The notes beneath the pieces are model-generated. The model was given only the letters and a program-made list of their open reading frames with translations. It did not search any database and was not told the origin of the DNA. From Adhaeribacter arboris (lineage in GTDB: Bacteria; Bacteroidota; Bacteroidia; Cytophagales; Hymenobacteraceae), in assembly GCF_003023845.1 (NCBI RefSeq), contig NZ_PYFT01000001.1, forward strand, positions 6,324,001-6,388,000: a DNA stretch of 64,000 nt, read 5' to 3'. Of the stretch, positions 35,318 to 44,535 are shown piece after piece. The position numbers were made by a program, and so were the translations under genes. Each line of letters begins with the position of its first letter. Within the stretch, counting starts at the first letter, position 1.

Positions 35318-36493
35318 ATGCCGCTTTCAGACATGCAATGCCGCACGGCCAAACCTAAAGAGAAACCCTACAAATTATCTGATATGGAAGGCTTATACCT
35401 TCAAATTATGCCTTCATCCGCCAAGTACTGGCGACTTAAGTATCGTATTCACGGTAAAGAGAAACTTATATCATTAGGTGTTTATCCCAAAATATCCCTT
35501 GCAGAAGCCAGAAAGCAAAAGGACAGTATTAAAGAAGAGCTAAAGAACGGGCTAAACCCTGCCTTAGTTCGTTTGGAGAAAAAGCAAACAGCTACGTTTA
35601 ACCATAATCAGACATTTGAACTGATCGCCAAGGAATGGCATGCCAAAAACGTTCCGCAATGGCACCCTCGCTATGCCCAAACGGTTATGCACCGGCTAGA
35701 GAAATATGCATTCTTGGAAATTGGCTGTTATCCTATTCATTTATTAAAGCCAGTCATTATTCTGGCTTGCCTACAAAAAATAGAAAAAACAGCGCCGGAA
35801 ATGGCAAGACGTATCAAACAGCTTTGTAGTCATGTCTTTAAATATGCTATTGCTACCAACCGCATTGAAACAGATGTTACTTATGGCTTAGAAAACGCTT
35901 TAAAGAAGTATAAGAAAGGTCACTTTGCCTCCATTGAGGTTGACGAATTGCCCGATCTTGTAAGAACGCTTCATAATCATAAGGCAAGGCTTTATCGCCA
36001 AACCTATCTGGCAATTAAATTAATGCTTCTAACATTCGTCCGGACAAGCGAACTAATAGAGGCAAAATGGTCAGAAATTAACTTTGAACAAGCAATATGG
36101 GCAATACCAGCCGAGCGGATGAAAATGCGGCTGCCTCATCTTGTGCCCCTTTCCCGCCAATCGTTAGCCATTTTAGAAGAACTTAAAGAAATGAATGGAA
36201 AGCGCGATCACGTTTTTCCGAGCATCCCTCGCCCAAGAAAACCAATGAGCAAAGGAACAATCCTAGTGGCTTTAAAACGCATGGGTTATAGCAAGCGCAT
36301 GACTGGACATGGCTTTCGGTCATTAGCGTTAGGCGTCCTAAAAGAAAAATTAGGGTATTCTCATGAAATCGCAGATAGACAATTGGCGCATTCTCCGAAG
36401 AGTTCGACTGATCGGGCATATGACCGGGCTAAATTCCTTACGCAACGCATAGCCATGATGCAACAGTATTCGGACTACCTGGATTCCTTATAA
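35318..36493 (+). CDS. P4-type tyrosine integrase
   Basis: 391 aa from the ATG at 35318, which has a strong AAAGGAG ribosome-binding site; the frame is open further upstream but without such a site. It has the DUF4102 arm-binding domain (KPYKLSDMEGLYLQIMPSSAKYWRLKYR), a core-binding domain, and a catalytic domain with Arg (FVRTSELIEAKW), HGFRSLAL (HxxR), QLAHSPKSSTDRAY (His and Tyr) and the C-terminal MMQQYSDYLDSL. All catalytic residues appear intact. P4-type integrases usually sit beside a tRNA; here none is near, so it may mark a nested island, now without a clear partner att site, or a relocated remnant. Confidence 0.9.
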   Translation: MPLSDMQCRTAKPKEKPYKLSDMEGLYLQIMPSSAKYWRLKYRIHGKEKLISLGVYPKISLAEARKQKDSIKEELKNGLNPALVRLEKKQTATFNHNQTFELIAKEWHAKNVPQWHPRYAQTVMHRLEKYAFLEIGCYPIHLLKPVIILACLQKIEKTAPEMARRIKQLCSHVFKYAIATNRIETDVTYGLENALKKYKKGHFASIEVDELPDLVRTLHNHKARLYRQTYLAIKLMLLTFVRTSELIEAKWSEINFEQAIWAIPAERMKMRLPHLVPLSRQSLAILEELKEMNGKRDHVFPSIPRPRKPMSKGTILVALKRMGYSKRMTGHGFRSLALGVLKEKLGYSHEIADRQLAHSPKSSTDRAYDRAKFLTQRIAMMQQYSDYLDSL

Positions 36494-36847
36494 TTAGTTA
36501 CACGTAATCGCTATTACTTACAGATCATAGTCTGAGTAGCTTCAATCTGCTTTAACTCACCAAGACAATGCATTGCCCAGCTAATGGGTAATATTGCTCT
36601 ATGAATTAAAGAAGCTTTATAATGCGATTTCGCAGAGTTTAAAAAGGTGTTTCCCTAGTTAAAGTCTGGTATCATCTGGTAGCTGAGCTCGTTGCGTCTA
36701 TCATTTTTAGTTATATATTTGCCTATATACATGGATACCCTTATAAGCTATGTCGTTAGAATAGCAGTACTCTTTTGGCAATTCAATGGCGATAACATTA
36801 ATAGTGTCTAATCATAATTTAAAATAATCAGGTTTTTATAGATAAAA
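36494..36847. other. Gene-free stretch after the P4-type integrase
   Basis: About 350 bp with no ORF of note, no tRNA fragment and no obvious repeat; it presumably carries the promoter of the restriction-modification gene. Confidence 0.4.
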
Positions 36848-39613
36848 ATGACTAAGGATGAAGCTTTAAACGATATCGAAAATTTGATTGATCGGTTCTC
36901 TGATCAATTCTCATCCTATAAGAAAAATGACTATAATGAGACTTTGACAAGGCGAGATTTTATCGATCCTTTTTTTAGGGCTTTAGGATGGGATATTGAT
37001 AACAGAAATGGATATGCAGAGGCTTACCGTGAAGTTATTCATGAGGATAGAATAAAGATAGGAACTGCAACCAAAGCACCCGATTATTCCTTTCGGTTAC
37101 CAGGCGGTAAGCGGCTTTTCTTTGTCGAGGCTAAGAAACCAAGCGTATTGGTCAGAGATGAGACGCAACCAGCGTATCAGGTAAGGCGCTATGGTTGGAG
37201 TGCAAAGATGCCAATTAGTATTATTACGGATTTTGAAGAGTTCGCTATATATGATTGCAGCAAAAAGCCTAACCCAAATGACAAAGCCTCTGTAGCTCGT
37301 ATTAAGTATCTTACTTACAAAGACTATACAAGTAACTTTGATTTTATCTGGAATACTTTTTCTAAAGAAAGGGTATTAAAAGGTAGTTTTGATCAATTTA
37401 TCGGCAGCGATACAAACAAAAAGGGTACCTCTACGGTGGATAAGGAGTTTCTCCAATCATTGGATGATTGGAGAACAAGAATAGCAATCGATATATGTAA
37501 GAATAATCGAAATTTAACTGAAGAAGAAATCAACTTCATTGTCCAGCAAACAATCGATAGAATAATTTTCTTGCGGATTGCAGAGGATCGAAGTGTAGAG
37601 CCATACGGAAACCTCAAACTAAGCATAAAGAGCGGCGAATATTACAATAACCTGTTTCGGTTGTTTCAAGTTGCAGATGATAAATATAACTCTGGAATAT
37701 TCGACTTAAGTAAGGATCAGCTCAGCAAATCAATTAAAATTGATAATAAAGTAATCAAATCAGTTATTAATCAGCTTTATTATCCAGAATGCCCTTACGA
37801 ATTTTCCGTTTTACCTGTCGAAATTCTAGGTAGTGCCTATGAACAATTCCTTGGAAAACAAATAAAGGTTGATGCCAATCGAAAGGTAAAAATTGAGGAG
37901 AAGCCAGAGGTCAGGAAAGCTGGTGGCGTGTATTATACTCCTCAATATATTGTTGATTACATTGTCCAGCGGACTATCGGTAGGCTAATAGAAGGTAAAA
38001 AACCCGCGGAAGTAAGTAAAATCAAAATAGTAGACCCAGCGTGCGGAAGCGGAAGCTTTTTGATTGGGGCTTACCAGTATTTGCTCGACTGGCACAAGAA
38101 TTTTTATAACAGCAACGGAAAAACTTTAAAAGGTAAAAAAAATAGTTCCCTTACTTTAGATGGCAATCTGACTACCTCAGAGAAGAAACGAATTTTAATA
38201 AATAATATTTATGGTGTAGACCTTGATGTAAACGCCGTTGAAGTTACAAAGCTCAGCTTATTGTTAAAATGCATGGAAGGGGAAACTGAGGCTAGCATCG
38301 CTACCCAGCTTAGTCTTTTTAATGATAGAGTTTTACCTACATTAGATAGTAATATAACAAGTGGCAATAGTTTGATTGATACTGATTTTTATGATCTTGA
38401 TCTTGATCTAGGCTTTGAAAAACAGATTAAGCCATTCAATTGGAAAAGAGTATTTCCGGCTGTTTTTGCCAATGGCGGCTTTGATGCTGTTATCGGTAAT
38501 CCTCCTTATGGTGCAGAACTAAGCAAGGAAGTTCAAAAATATTGCTTAGATAAATTTCCTATTGGGAATACTGATACGGCAGCATTATTTATGATCCAGG
38601 CTAAGCACCTGTTAAAATCAAAAGGCTTTACTGGATACATTATTCCCAAATCTTTCACCTTTGCTTCAAACTGGCTAAAAACTAGAAACGAGCTTTTGGA
38701 CGATATTTCTCTCATCGTTGATTGTTCGAAGGTATGGAAAGAAGTAAAGCTAGAAATGTCAATTTATATTAGTCAGAAAGATACAAAGCAAAAAGATTTT
38801 GTATCTGCTATACGTGCCGGACAAAAAATTATAGAGATTGGTAGCATTGATAAAAAGCTATGCTCTCAATTTAACTTTATTGTGAATGGGGTCAGTGATT
38901 CTGAAATTGAAATCGGGAACAAGATGTTCCATTCACCGGAACGTTTAAATAGCTTTTTATCTAATAGAAGAGGTGGAATGCTTCAAAAGCATTTGTCTGA
39001 AGAAGGAGAACTTAAAGTTATTGGTGGAAAACAGGTACAGCGTTATTTTATTTCTGATAAGGTAGAAAACCGGATAAAAAAATCTAAACTAATAGAGGCT
39101 AACAGTTATATAGAAGAAAATTCAATTCTGGTTCAAAATATCGTCTCTCATATACAAAATCCTCTTCCACGGATTCAGATCACAGCTACAACTGTCGATG
39201 CGGAAATATCTCAATGCCACGTAATACTTGATACCGTCAACCAACTGGTAAACAAGTCATCACTCTCTAACAAATACCTTTTAGGCGTCCTGAATTCAAA
39301 ACCGATTAGTTGGTACACGTACCGTTTTGTTTTTGCAAACGCAATTCGCACGATGCATTTTGATAGTAGCACAACGGAGAAAATCCCTTTCCCTAATGTT
39401 GATTTGAATAACAAGACACAAAAGTGTAAGCATGACGAAATAGTAAATTGTGTAGATCAGATTTTACAGTTAAAACAGAAATTAAAGACTTGCACGGTTC
39501 CATCTACAGTAAATCTATTAATTGGAAAAGTTGAACATCTGGAAAATAAAATAAATTTAGTTGTAGCGGAGCTGTTTGGGTTATCAAAAGAAGAATTTGA
39601 AATCATAGAGTGA
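36848..39613 (+). CDS. Type IIG (Eco57I-like) restriction-modification enzyme
   Basis: 921 aa single-chain enzyme. The N-terminal nuclease domain has a PD-(D/E)XK pattern: APDYSFRL (D79) and FFVEAKKP (E95, K97). The methyltransferase has motif I VDPACGSGSFLIGA (from residue 395) and motif IV NPPY (N551-Y554), the amino-methyltransferase type that makes N6-methyladenine. The C-terminal 280 residues are a TaqI/Eco57I-like specificity domain. Enzymes of this class cut outside their recognition site and methylate one strand. A second protein is encoded just downstream (39619-40293) with overlapping start options, forming an operon. Target sequence cannot be predicted. Confidence 0.88.
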   Translation: MTKDEALNDIENLIDRFSDQFSSYKKNDYNETLTRRDFIDPFFRALGWDIDNRNGYAEAYREVIHEDRIKIGTATKAPDYSFRLPGGKRLFFVEAKKPSVLVRDETQPAYQVRRYGWSAKMPISIITDFEEFAIYDCSKKPNPNDKASVARIKYLTYKDYTSNFDFIWNTFSKERVLKGSFDQFIGSDTNKKGTSTVDKEFLQSLDDWRTRIAIDICKNNRNLTEEEINFIVQQTIDRIIFLRIAEDRSVEPYGNLKLSIKSGEYYNNLFRLFQVADDKYNSGIFDLSKDQLSKSIKIDNKVIKSVINQLYYPECPYEFSVLPVEILGSAYEQFLGKQIKVDANRKVKIEEKPEVRKAGGVYYTPQYIVDYIVQRTIGRLIEGKKPAEVSKIKIVDPACGSGSFLIGAYQYLLDWHKNFYNSNGKTLKGKKNSSLTLDGNLTTSEKKRILINNIYGVDLDVNAVEVTKLSLLLKCMEGETEASIATQLSLFNDRVLPTLDSNITSGNSLIDTDFYDLDLDLGFEKQIKPFNWKRVFPAVFANGGFDAVIGNPPYGAELSKEVQKYCLDKFPIGNTDTAALFMIQAKHLLKSKGFTGYIIPKSFTFASNWLKTRNELLDDISLIVDCSKVWKEVKLEMSIYISQKDTKQKDFVSAIRAGQKIIEIGSIDKKLCSQFNFIVNGVSDSEIEIGNKMFHSPERLNSFLSNRRGGMLQKHLSEEGELKVIGGKQVQRYFISDKVENRIKKSKLIEANSYIEENSILVQNIVSHIQNPLPRIQITATTVDAEISQCHVILDTVNQLVNKSSLSNKYLLGVLNSKPISWYTYRFVFANAIRTMHFDSSTTEKIPFPNVDLNNKTQKCKHDEIVNCVDQILQLKQKLKTCTVPSTVNLLIGKVEHLENKINLVVAELFGLSKEEFEIIE

Positions 39614-39618
39614 GCCAT

Positions 39619-40293
39619 ATGCCAAAAATAACTCGTATTACAGAACAACAAGGTAATAAAGAGCGCATTAGTGTCTATATTGATAATACCTTTTGTACAG
39701 GAATTAGAAAAAGGACTTTCCAAGATATGGGTCTCAAGCTAGGAGACGAAATCAGTTGTGAAAGACTTAAAGAAATGGAAAATCATTTTTGGAAAGAAAA
39801 ATATGGCACGGCTTCCTGGGATAGAGAAAAAGTAAGATTAGAAAAAGTGAAACAGCTTATTGAGGGAATTAACTCTAGGATAGATGTTCAAGTGGTAGGA
39901 TTTGGTGCGGACAGCAATGAAATTATTCGGGAACATCCCGAAGAAAAAGGAAAACCTGATTTACGGATAGCCCATAAAAGTAATGTTACGAACGCCGTTA
40001 TGAGAGCAGAAGTTACCGGAACGGAACGTCTAAGAGGTACAGGCTATTGGGTTAGACCAGATAAGCTTGAATATGCAGAAAATCACCCTGAAGAAGATGT
40101 ATGGATTATTTTACATTATTCAGAACCAGAAGAAAAATTCGTCTTCATAAAACCAGCGCCGGGTAAAATTTACGAACGGCATAATATAGATATTAGAGGC
40201 GCTGGCGAAATTATGTGCATATTTAGCGATAATGATGAAGAAGTAAAATCAACTGAACATTTTACCTCGTATTTAAACGATAAGTTCAAATAA
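39619..40293 (+). CDS. RecX-like N-terminus joined to a nuclease-like domain
   Basis: 224 aa from the ATG at 39619; a GTG at 39610 that overlaps the upstream stop is possible. The first 60 residues resemble the N-terminal repeat of RecX (ITRITEQQGNKERISVYIDNTFCTGI ... GLKLGDEIS). After a helical linker, the second half has a PDLRI ... VMRAEVTGTERLRG pattern that could be a PD-(D/E)XK-like nuclease core (KPD...EVT), followed by YWVRPDKLEYAENHPEEDVWIILHY. No RecX tandem repeats follow. It is coupled to the type IIG enzyme, so it may be an extra nuclease, a specificity helper or an anti-recombination factor. Assignment of the nuclease half is tentative. Confidence 0.55.
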   Translation: MPKITRITEQQGNKERISVYIDNTFCTGIRKRTFQDMGLKLGDEISCERLKEMENHFWKEKYGTASWDREKVRLEKVKQLIEGINSRIDVQVVGFGADSNEIIREHPEEKGKPDLRIAHKSNVTNAVMRAEVTGTERLRGTGYWVRPDKLEYAENHPEEDVWIILHYSEPEEKFVFIKPAPGKIYERHNIDIRGAGEIMCIFSDNDEEVKSTEHFTSYLNDKFK

Positions 40294-40565
40294 CGGTAAA
40301 AACTGACGTAGATAGCTAATCTGAATTGTTGTCAAGATATTGGAGCAAGGTAATGACCGCATCTAGATATATTTGCCGGGATCAGCATAGCAGCTTACTA
40401 ATAACTCACCGTAATAAACCGCCCGAGTACGGTTAAAATCAGCCTTGGTTTCGGCGGTTGTTGGACTTCATACCGGTTTACGATTTCTACTTGCTCAAGT
40501 GTCGGACATGACCTGAATCATGACGTTGAAGTCTAATTCCATTCAGGAATATATAAAAATCCGGT
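40294..40565. other. Gene-free gap between RM and Argonaute units
   Basis: About 270 bp between convergent units; no ORF, tRNA or clear hairpin seen. Confidence 0.35.
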
Positions 40566-41195
40566 TCAAGTGGACTTTCTTTTTAAGAACTCTTTAAGCC
40601 AGCGGGTAGCCGCACCGGCAGGTGTTTTGGAATAGTAACTATCTCCTTGAAACTCATCTTCAAATTGTTCTTTGCGGCGTACCTTCACGGCTCTTTCCAT
40701 TAACTTGTATAGGCTTTTTGTAAGGTAAACATGATGTCTGCAAAGCGCAAAACTACGCTCTGTCCACACATAGTCCATTTCCCTGATTCGCTTGGGCTGG
40801 TTTTCGTGTATTAGGTCTACTATAAACTTGAGGTGGCTCAATTGTTCGACCTGATAATCCACTAAAAATTGAAGCTCAAGCGGGTATTCTCTTCCAGATA
40901 ATTCGTCATAGAAAGATTCACTGGTAAAAAATTTATCGGGCAAACCGAAATTCATAGAGTCAGTACTTAAAATTTCAAGAACCCTATTCCATTTTCTAAA
41001 TTCTACCTCATCAAGATGTATGTCCCTTCGTTCCTTTTTACGATAAATAGTCATTAATTTTCTAACAATTCGCCAGACCCATTTTCGCTTTCTCATGAAC
41101 CGTTTTTGATTTCTCATACTTAAAGTTATAATATGCCAAATTAGCAGCGCTAACAAGATATGGTAGTAAATAATATTGGCAACCGTTATTAACAC
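40566..41195 (-). CDS. Hypothetical protein, possible membrane anchor, near pAgo
   Basis: 209 aa. If the first ATG (41195) is used, it starts with one TM helix (TVANIIYYHILLALLIWHIITL); an ATG at 41117 would give a soluble protein of 183 aa beginning MRNQKRFM. The body is basic and aromatic (KFFTSESFYDELSGREYPLELQFLVDYQVEQLSHLKFIVDLIHE). No family is recognised. It lies on the same strand, 123 bp downstream of the Argonaute-associated membrane protein, so it could be a third component of that system or an independent gene. Confidence 0.5.
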   Translation of the reverse strand: MLITVANIIYYHILLALLIWHIITLSMRNQKRFMRKRKWVWRIVRKLMTIYRKKERRDIHLDEVEFRKWNRVLEILSTDSMNFGLPDKFFTSESFYDELSGREYPLELQFLVDYQVEQLSHLKFIVDLIHENQPKRIREMDYVWTERSFALCRHHVYLTKSLYKLMERAVKVRRKEQFEDEFQGDSYYSKTPAGAATRWLKEFLKRKST

Positions 41196-41318
41196 CCTCT
41201 ATCAAACCATGAGCTTGCCAAGTAGTTAGTAAGCAAAGAATTAAGCTTATTCTAGTTGATGAATAATAATTATTAGGTACGTATCACTAAGCCATAGTTG
41301 CTTATTCAAAGTTCCTTA

Positions 41319-42185
41319 CTATTTATAACCCCAAAAACTTTTAAGCATCTTCTCGATTCGTGAAGCAAGCCAAATGCGGATATCAGCAAAGAAACTTGCT
41401 CCTAAGCCTAATGCTGATAGTGCAGCTAATACTGCCTTGACCCAAATATTCTCAGCAAAGAAGGCCGCACTGAATGCTAGTCCCCCAATCGTCAAAGCAA
41501 AAATTGTATAAGTAATTATTTTAGTTATTAACCTTACTCGAGCTATGAAGCGCGATGCAAATTGTTCAGTTATAAATCGTTGCTCAGGATTTAACAATCC
41601 CTTTGCCTCAAAAGCAGCACGAATTGCTCTTAAGGAAACGATATTCAAGAAATCTGATTCAAAGTAAGGGAAAGGGTTACGCCAAAGATAAGCGAACATT
41701 TTATTTAGCCTAGTCTCGTCAAACTGGATTTGTTGAGTCACAATTTGAAATACTACAGAGATCTGATGATAATCCTCACGTGCATTGTAGTTGCCAGCCA
41801 ATAAATTCTCGAAAGTTTTATTTGTTAATCGCTGGGATTCATCTAGACTGGGACGGCAAAGAAGAACCTGTCTTATCCAATTATTATCTAGTTGGAACTT
41901 ACTTGCTGTACAAACTAAGGCAAACAACAAATAGTCATTATGTATCCATTCGGATTCAGGCCTAAATTGACGGGTAATAAGCCTGTGATACAAAGCCGTT
42001 GCGGAGGTAACATCGTTTTGTCGTACATATAATAATAAATTACACACAACATTATCGGTGTCTGATGGATTAAGGGTTGGAGCTGATAATCCTTGAATAT
42101 CGTTTAAAAAGTTGATAAAAAAATTGGTGAGCAGATTAGCCCGTAATGGTATCCAATAAGTAGACAAAGCATCTAGAGAAACCAT
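41319..42185 (-). CDS. Argonaute-associated two-TM protein (putative membrane effector)
   Basis: 288 aa. Residues 1 to about 210 form a soluble helical domain (YRQNDVT-like repeats, LFALVCTASKFQLDNNWIRQVLL). The C-terminus has a hydrophobic hairpin: LITKIITYTIFALTIGGLAFSAAFF (about 217-241) and WVKAVLAALSALGLGASFF (about 246-264), then a basic tail. The gene starts 13 bp inside the end of the Argonaute gene, a strong sign of joint function. In long-B pAgo systems described in the literature, associated transmembrane proteins (BPAM type) act as membrane-damaging effectors. This protein fits that layout, but I cannot confirm family membership. Confidence 0.7.
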   Translation of the reverse strand: MVSLDALSTYWIPLRANLLTNFFINFLNDIQGLSAPTLNPSDTDNVVCNLLLYVRQNDVTSATALYHRLITRQFRPESEWIHNDYLLFALVCTASKFQLDNNWIRQVLLCRPSLDESQRLTNKTFENLLAGNYNAREDYHQISVVFQIVTQQIQFDETRLNKMFAYLWRNPFPYFESDFLNIVSLRAIRAAFEAKGLLNPEQRFITEQFASRFIARVRLITKIITYTIFALTIGGLAFSAAFFAENIWVKAVLAALSALGLGASFFADIRIWLASRIEKMLKSFWGYK

Positions 42186-44404
42186 TTTTTTTGCCTTAAT
42201 TGAGTACTAGCAACTATTGAGTTCCAACCTGGTATTGCTCGTAGTTCTTTCAGCTGCCTAGTAAGCATGTTAGCATATAGGATGGTCGCTGGAGCATAGC
42301 TTGGATTGAAAGACCGAAAAGATAAGCGACTAAACTTGAAAACTTGTTGTACAATGTACTGTAAGTCCAAAAATGTAGACTGTTCGTGGATACGTACTAA
42401 TATGGGTGTAGGAGAACCATGACGTGCCGTACGTACCTCCTGACTACCTAATAAATGGACTAAGCATTCACGCGTTCCTAATGGCAAAGCATAACCTCGG
42501 CTAGGTACATTAGTCCCTTTTCCATTATTACCGCGCTGGTGCTCGTCATATAATATATATGGATGGCGTTCAACTAAAGTGACAAAGGCAAAACGAATGT
42601 TATATTGCGGATATTCAGCAACAAGGCGACTAACTACGTCCGCTTCCATATTTTTAATTGGCTTAAAAATATGGAATATGAGTCGGATACGATCACCGTC
42701 ATTCCAACTATATTCATTAGAAAGACGATCTAACGCCGACTTGAGATTTCGTAATAATTCATCAAAATATTCTTCGTATGCTACGTTCTGTGTTCGACTA
42801 TTTGCGAGATACTTTCCATCAGCTGAAAAAAAAGTACTAATTCCAACGTAACGCGCCTGAGTTGCACCCGCATATTGACTTTTTCGTAATATTGTACTGC
42901 CTATTCCAATTACTAATTCCCGATCTACACTTTGATCGCCAGGAATCGTCCAGGGAGTGCCACCAAGTTTAGCATATATTTGCAACGCAATACCGTCAAT
43001 TGTATATGTAGGTGATCTTACTGTTTCGGGCTTAATAGATTGTACAGAAGTACCCTGCATATAAAGCATTGCTTTGGCTCTAAAGTATGGATTTTCTATA
43101 TTTGACAAACGCCGAAAACTATCTGACGTTTCAATGATCGCTAAATCAAAAGCAGCATCTTGCCTAGCTAGTCCTCGTTCAATCGCTTTTAAGTATTCTT
43201 CAACAGAATAATTGGTGAGTTCCTCAATATGATAGGACATGCTAGTTAAACGATATTTGCCGATCATGCCACTAGGAAACCATTGATGTCCGGGGATACC
43301 GTCGCGCAAGTCGGCTAGAAATTTGGTAAAATCACCTGCGTTCTGACGATGGAAAATGACTAGAATACGAGGAGAATTTTCTGCAAATCCGGCCGAGCGG
43401 CTATAAGGTCCGTACATATTAAGGCCGATTGAAGGCTTCGAATGAACTCTAGTTTTACTTAAATCGAATATTAGATTAGTTTCTGGTAACGAAAAACTAG
43501 CAGGTGAACTTACAGAATTATCCTGGATAATACGAAATCCGAAGGAATCGTAATTACGATAGTTCAACTTACTGAGCCATTGAGCCATCGTCTCAATTTC
43601 AGCCATTGTTACAGAAAGCTTCAGCTTCTGCGTTTCCTGATCTTTGATGCTTCTTATTACACGTTCTGCCTGAGACTCACCAATTACCCAAGTAAGGAAT
43701 GCATTTATATTTTCTCTAGAATTATGAAGATGTAACTCCTTTAGTGAATAATTCTTCAATCCATCATTAGTATCAATTAACGCTTCTTCACCTTTTACTT
43801 GATGTATTCTGCCAAGTAGAGAAATTTCGGGTGCTACTACTCCATCAGCGTAATCAGGTGATAGCGTTCCCGTAACTTCCCTATTAGTTAAATCAAAACT
43901 AACTTCGAATAGCTCTTTACAATTGCGGCTTAAATCCCATTTGTATCTATGATTTATAAGTGCTCCAAATACTAAACGTTCATTTGAATCCACGTGATCG
44001 CGGAATTGCACCTCCGTGATTCGTTTAAATGTCAGAACTCCACGTAGATTATTTGGAACATGCCGCCAAGCCAAATCCAATTCTGAACGCATGGCTGCAA
44101 AGCGAAACGGATAGAATTCAGGACGTAACGTAGGTTGCGCATCTTTCACTGCGCGAAAAAATACATGCTTAATTAATGAGCTTACAACTTGGGGATGCTC
44201 TTGAATACGCAAACGAACAGTCTGGCCTAGCGTCTCTGCATTTGACGTACCTGGTGAGATATAGATAAAATCACCACGTCGGAAAAACGAGTGAGTAGCA
44301 TTATGAGCCTGTCTTAGTTGTGATAATAGACCTTCTCGGAAGGGAATTCGTTGAACATCAAATTCTTCAAAGTCAAAAGTAATAGGATAAAAGTTGGATT
44401 TCAT
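42173..44404 (-). CDS. Catalytically inactive long prokaryotic Argonaute (long-B-like)
   Basis: 743 aa from the ATG at 44404, which has GGAG about 12 nt upstream; an ATG at 44428 is less likely. The size and order fit a long pAgo: N domain, a PAZ-like region (about 180-270), MID (about 330-480) and C-terminal PIWI. In PIWI, the first catalytic Asp position reads ELVIGIGSTIL (Asp replaced by Gly, near residue 500) and the third reads LIFHIFKPIKN where active enzymes have an Asp-Gly (near residue 578); the C-terminal SFNPSYAPATILYANML helix is the guide-contact end typical of PIWI. Hence it should bind a guide but not cut. Inactive long-B pAgos act through partner effectors, and a two-TM protein overlaps it by 13 bp. 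Confidence 0.82.
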   Translation of the reverse strand: MKSNFYPITFDFEEFDVQRIPFREGLLSQLRQAHNATHSFFRRGDFIYISPGTSNAETLGQTVRLRIQEHPQVVSSLIKHVFFRAVKDAQPTLRPEFYPFRFAAMRSELDLAWRHVPNNLRGVLTFKRITEVQFRDHVDSNERLVFGALINHRYKWDLSRNCKELFEVSFDLTNREVTGTLSPDYADGVVAPEISLLGRIHQVKGEEALIDTNDGLKNYSLKELHLHNSRENINAFLTWVIGESQAERVIRSIKDQETQKLKLSVTMAEIETMAQWLSKLNYRNYDSFGFRIIQDNSVSSPASFSLPETNLIFDLSKTRVHSKPSIGLNMYGPYSRSAGFAENSPRILVIFHRQNAGDFTKFLADLRDGIPGHQWFPSGMIGKYRLTSMSYHIEELTNYSVEEYLKAIERGLARQDAAFDLAIIETSDSFRRLSNIENPYFRAKAMLYMQGTSVQSIKPETVRSPTYTIDGIALQIYAKLGGTPWTIPGDQSVDRELVIGIGSTILRKSQYAGATQARYVGISTFFSADGKYLANSRTQNVAYEEYFDELLRNLKSALDRLSNEYSWNDGDRIRLIFHIFKPIKNMEADVVSRLVAEYPQYNIRFAFVTLVERHPYILYDEHQRGNNGKGTNVPSRGYALPLGTRECLVHLLGSQEVRTARHGSPTPILVRIHEQSTFLDLQYIVQQVFKFSRLSFRSFNPSYAPATILYANMLTRQLKELRAIPGWNSIVASTQLRQKKWFL

Positions 44405-44535
44405 ATAGTAAATCTGCTCCAATATCACTTAGGTTGTCAATGATATGGTGTAAGGTATATACGCCGAGTGCCTTGATGTGTTATATAGTTAAGTAAACGA
44501 ATAGAATTTAATCGTTAAACGAATGTTATAATTTT

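Noticed and set aside
34905-36847. A second tRNA attachment site for the P4-type integrase
   Set aside because: I looked for a tRNA 3' end or long direct repeat on either side and saw none.
42173-44404. PIWI-RE type assignment for the Argonaute
   Set aside because: The partner genes expected for that class (a DinG-type helicase and a REase) are absent, and the layout with a coupled TM protein better fits long-B pAgo.
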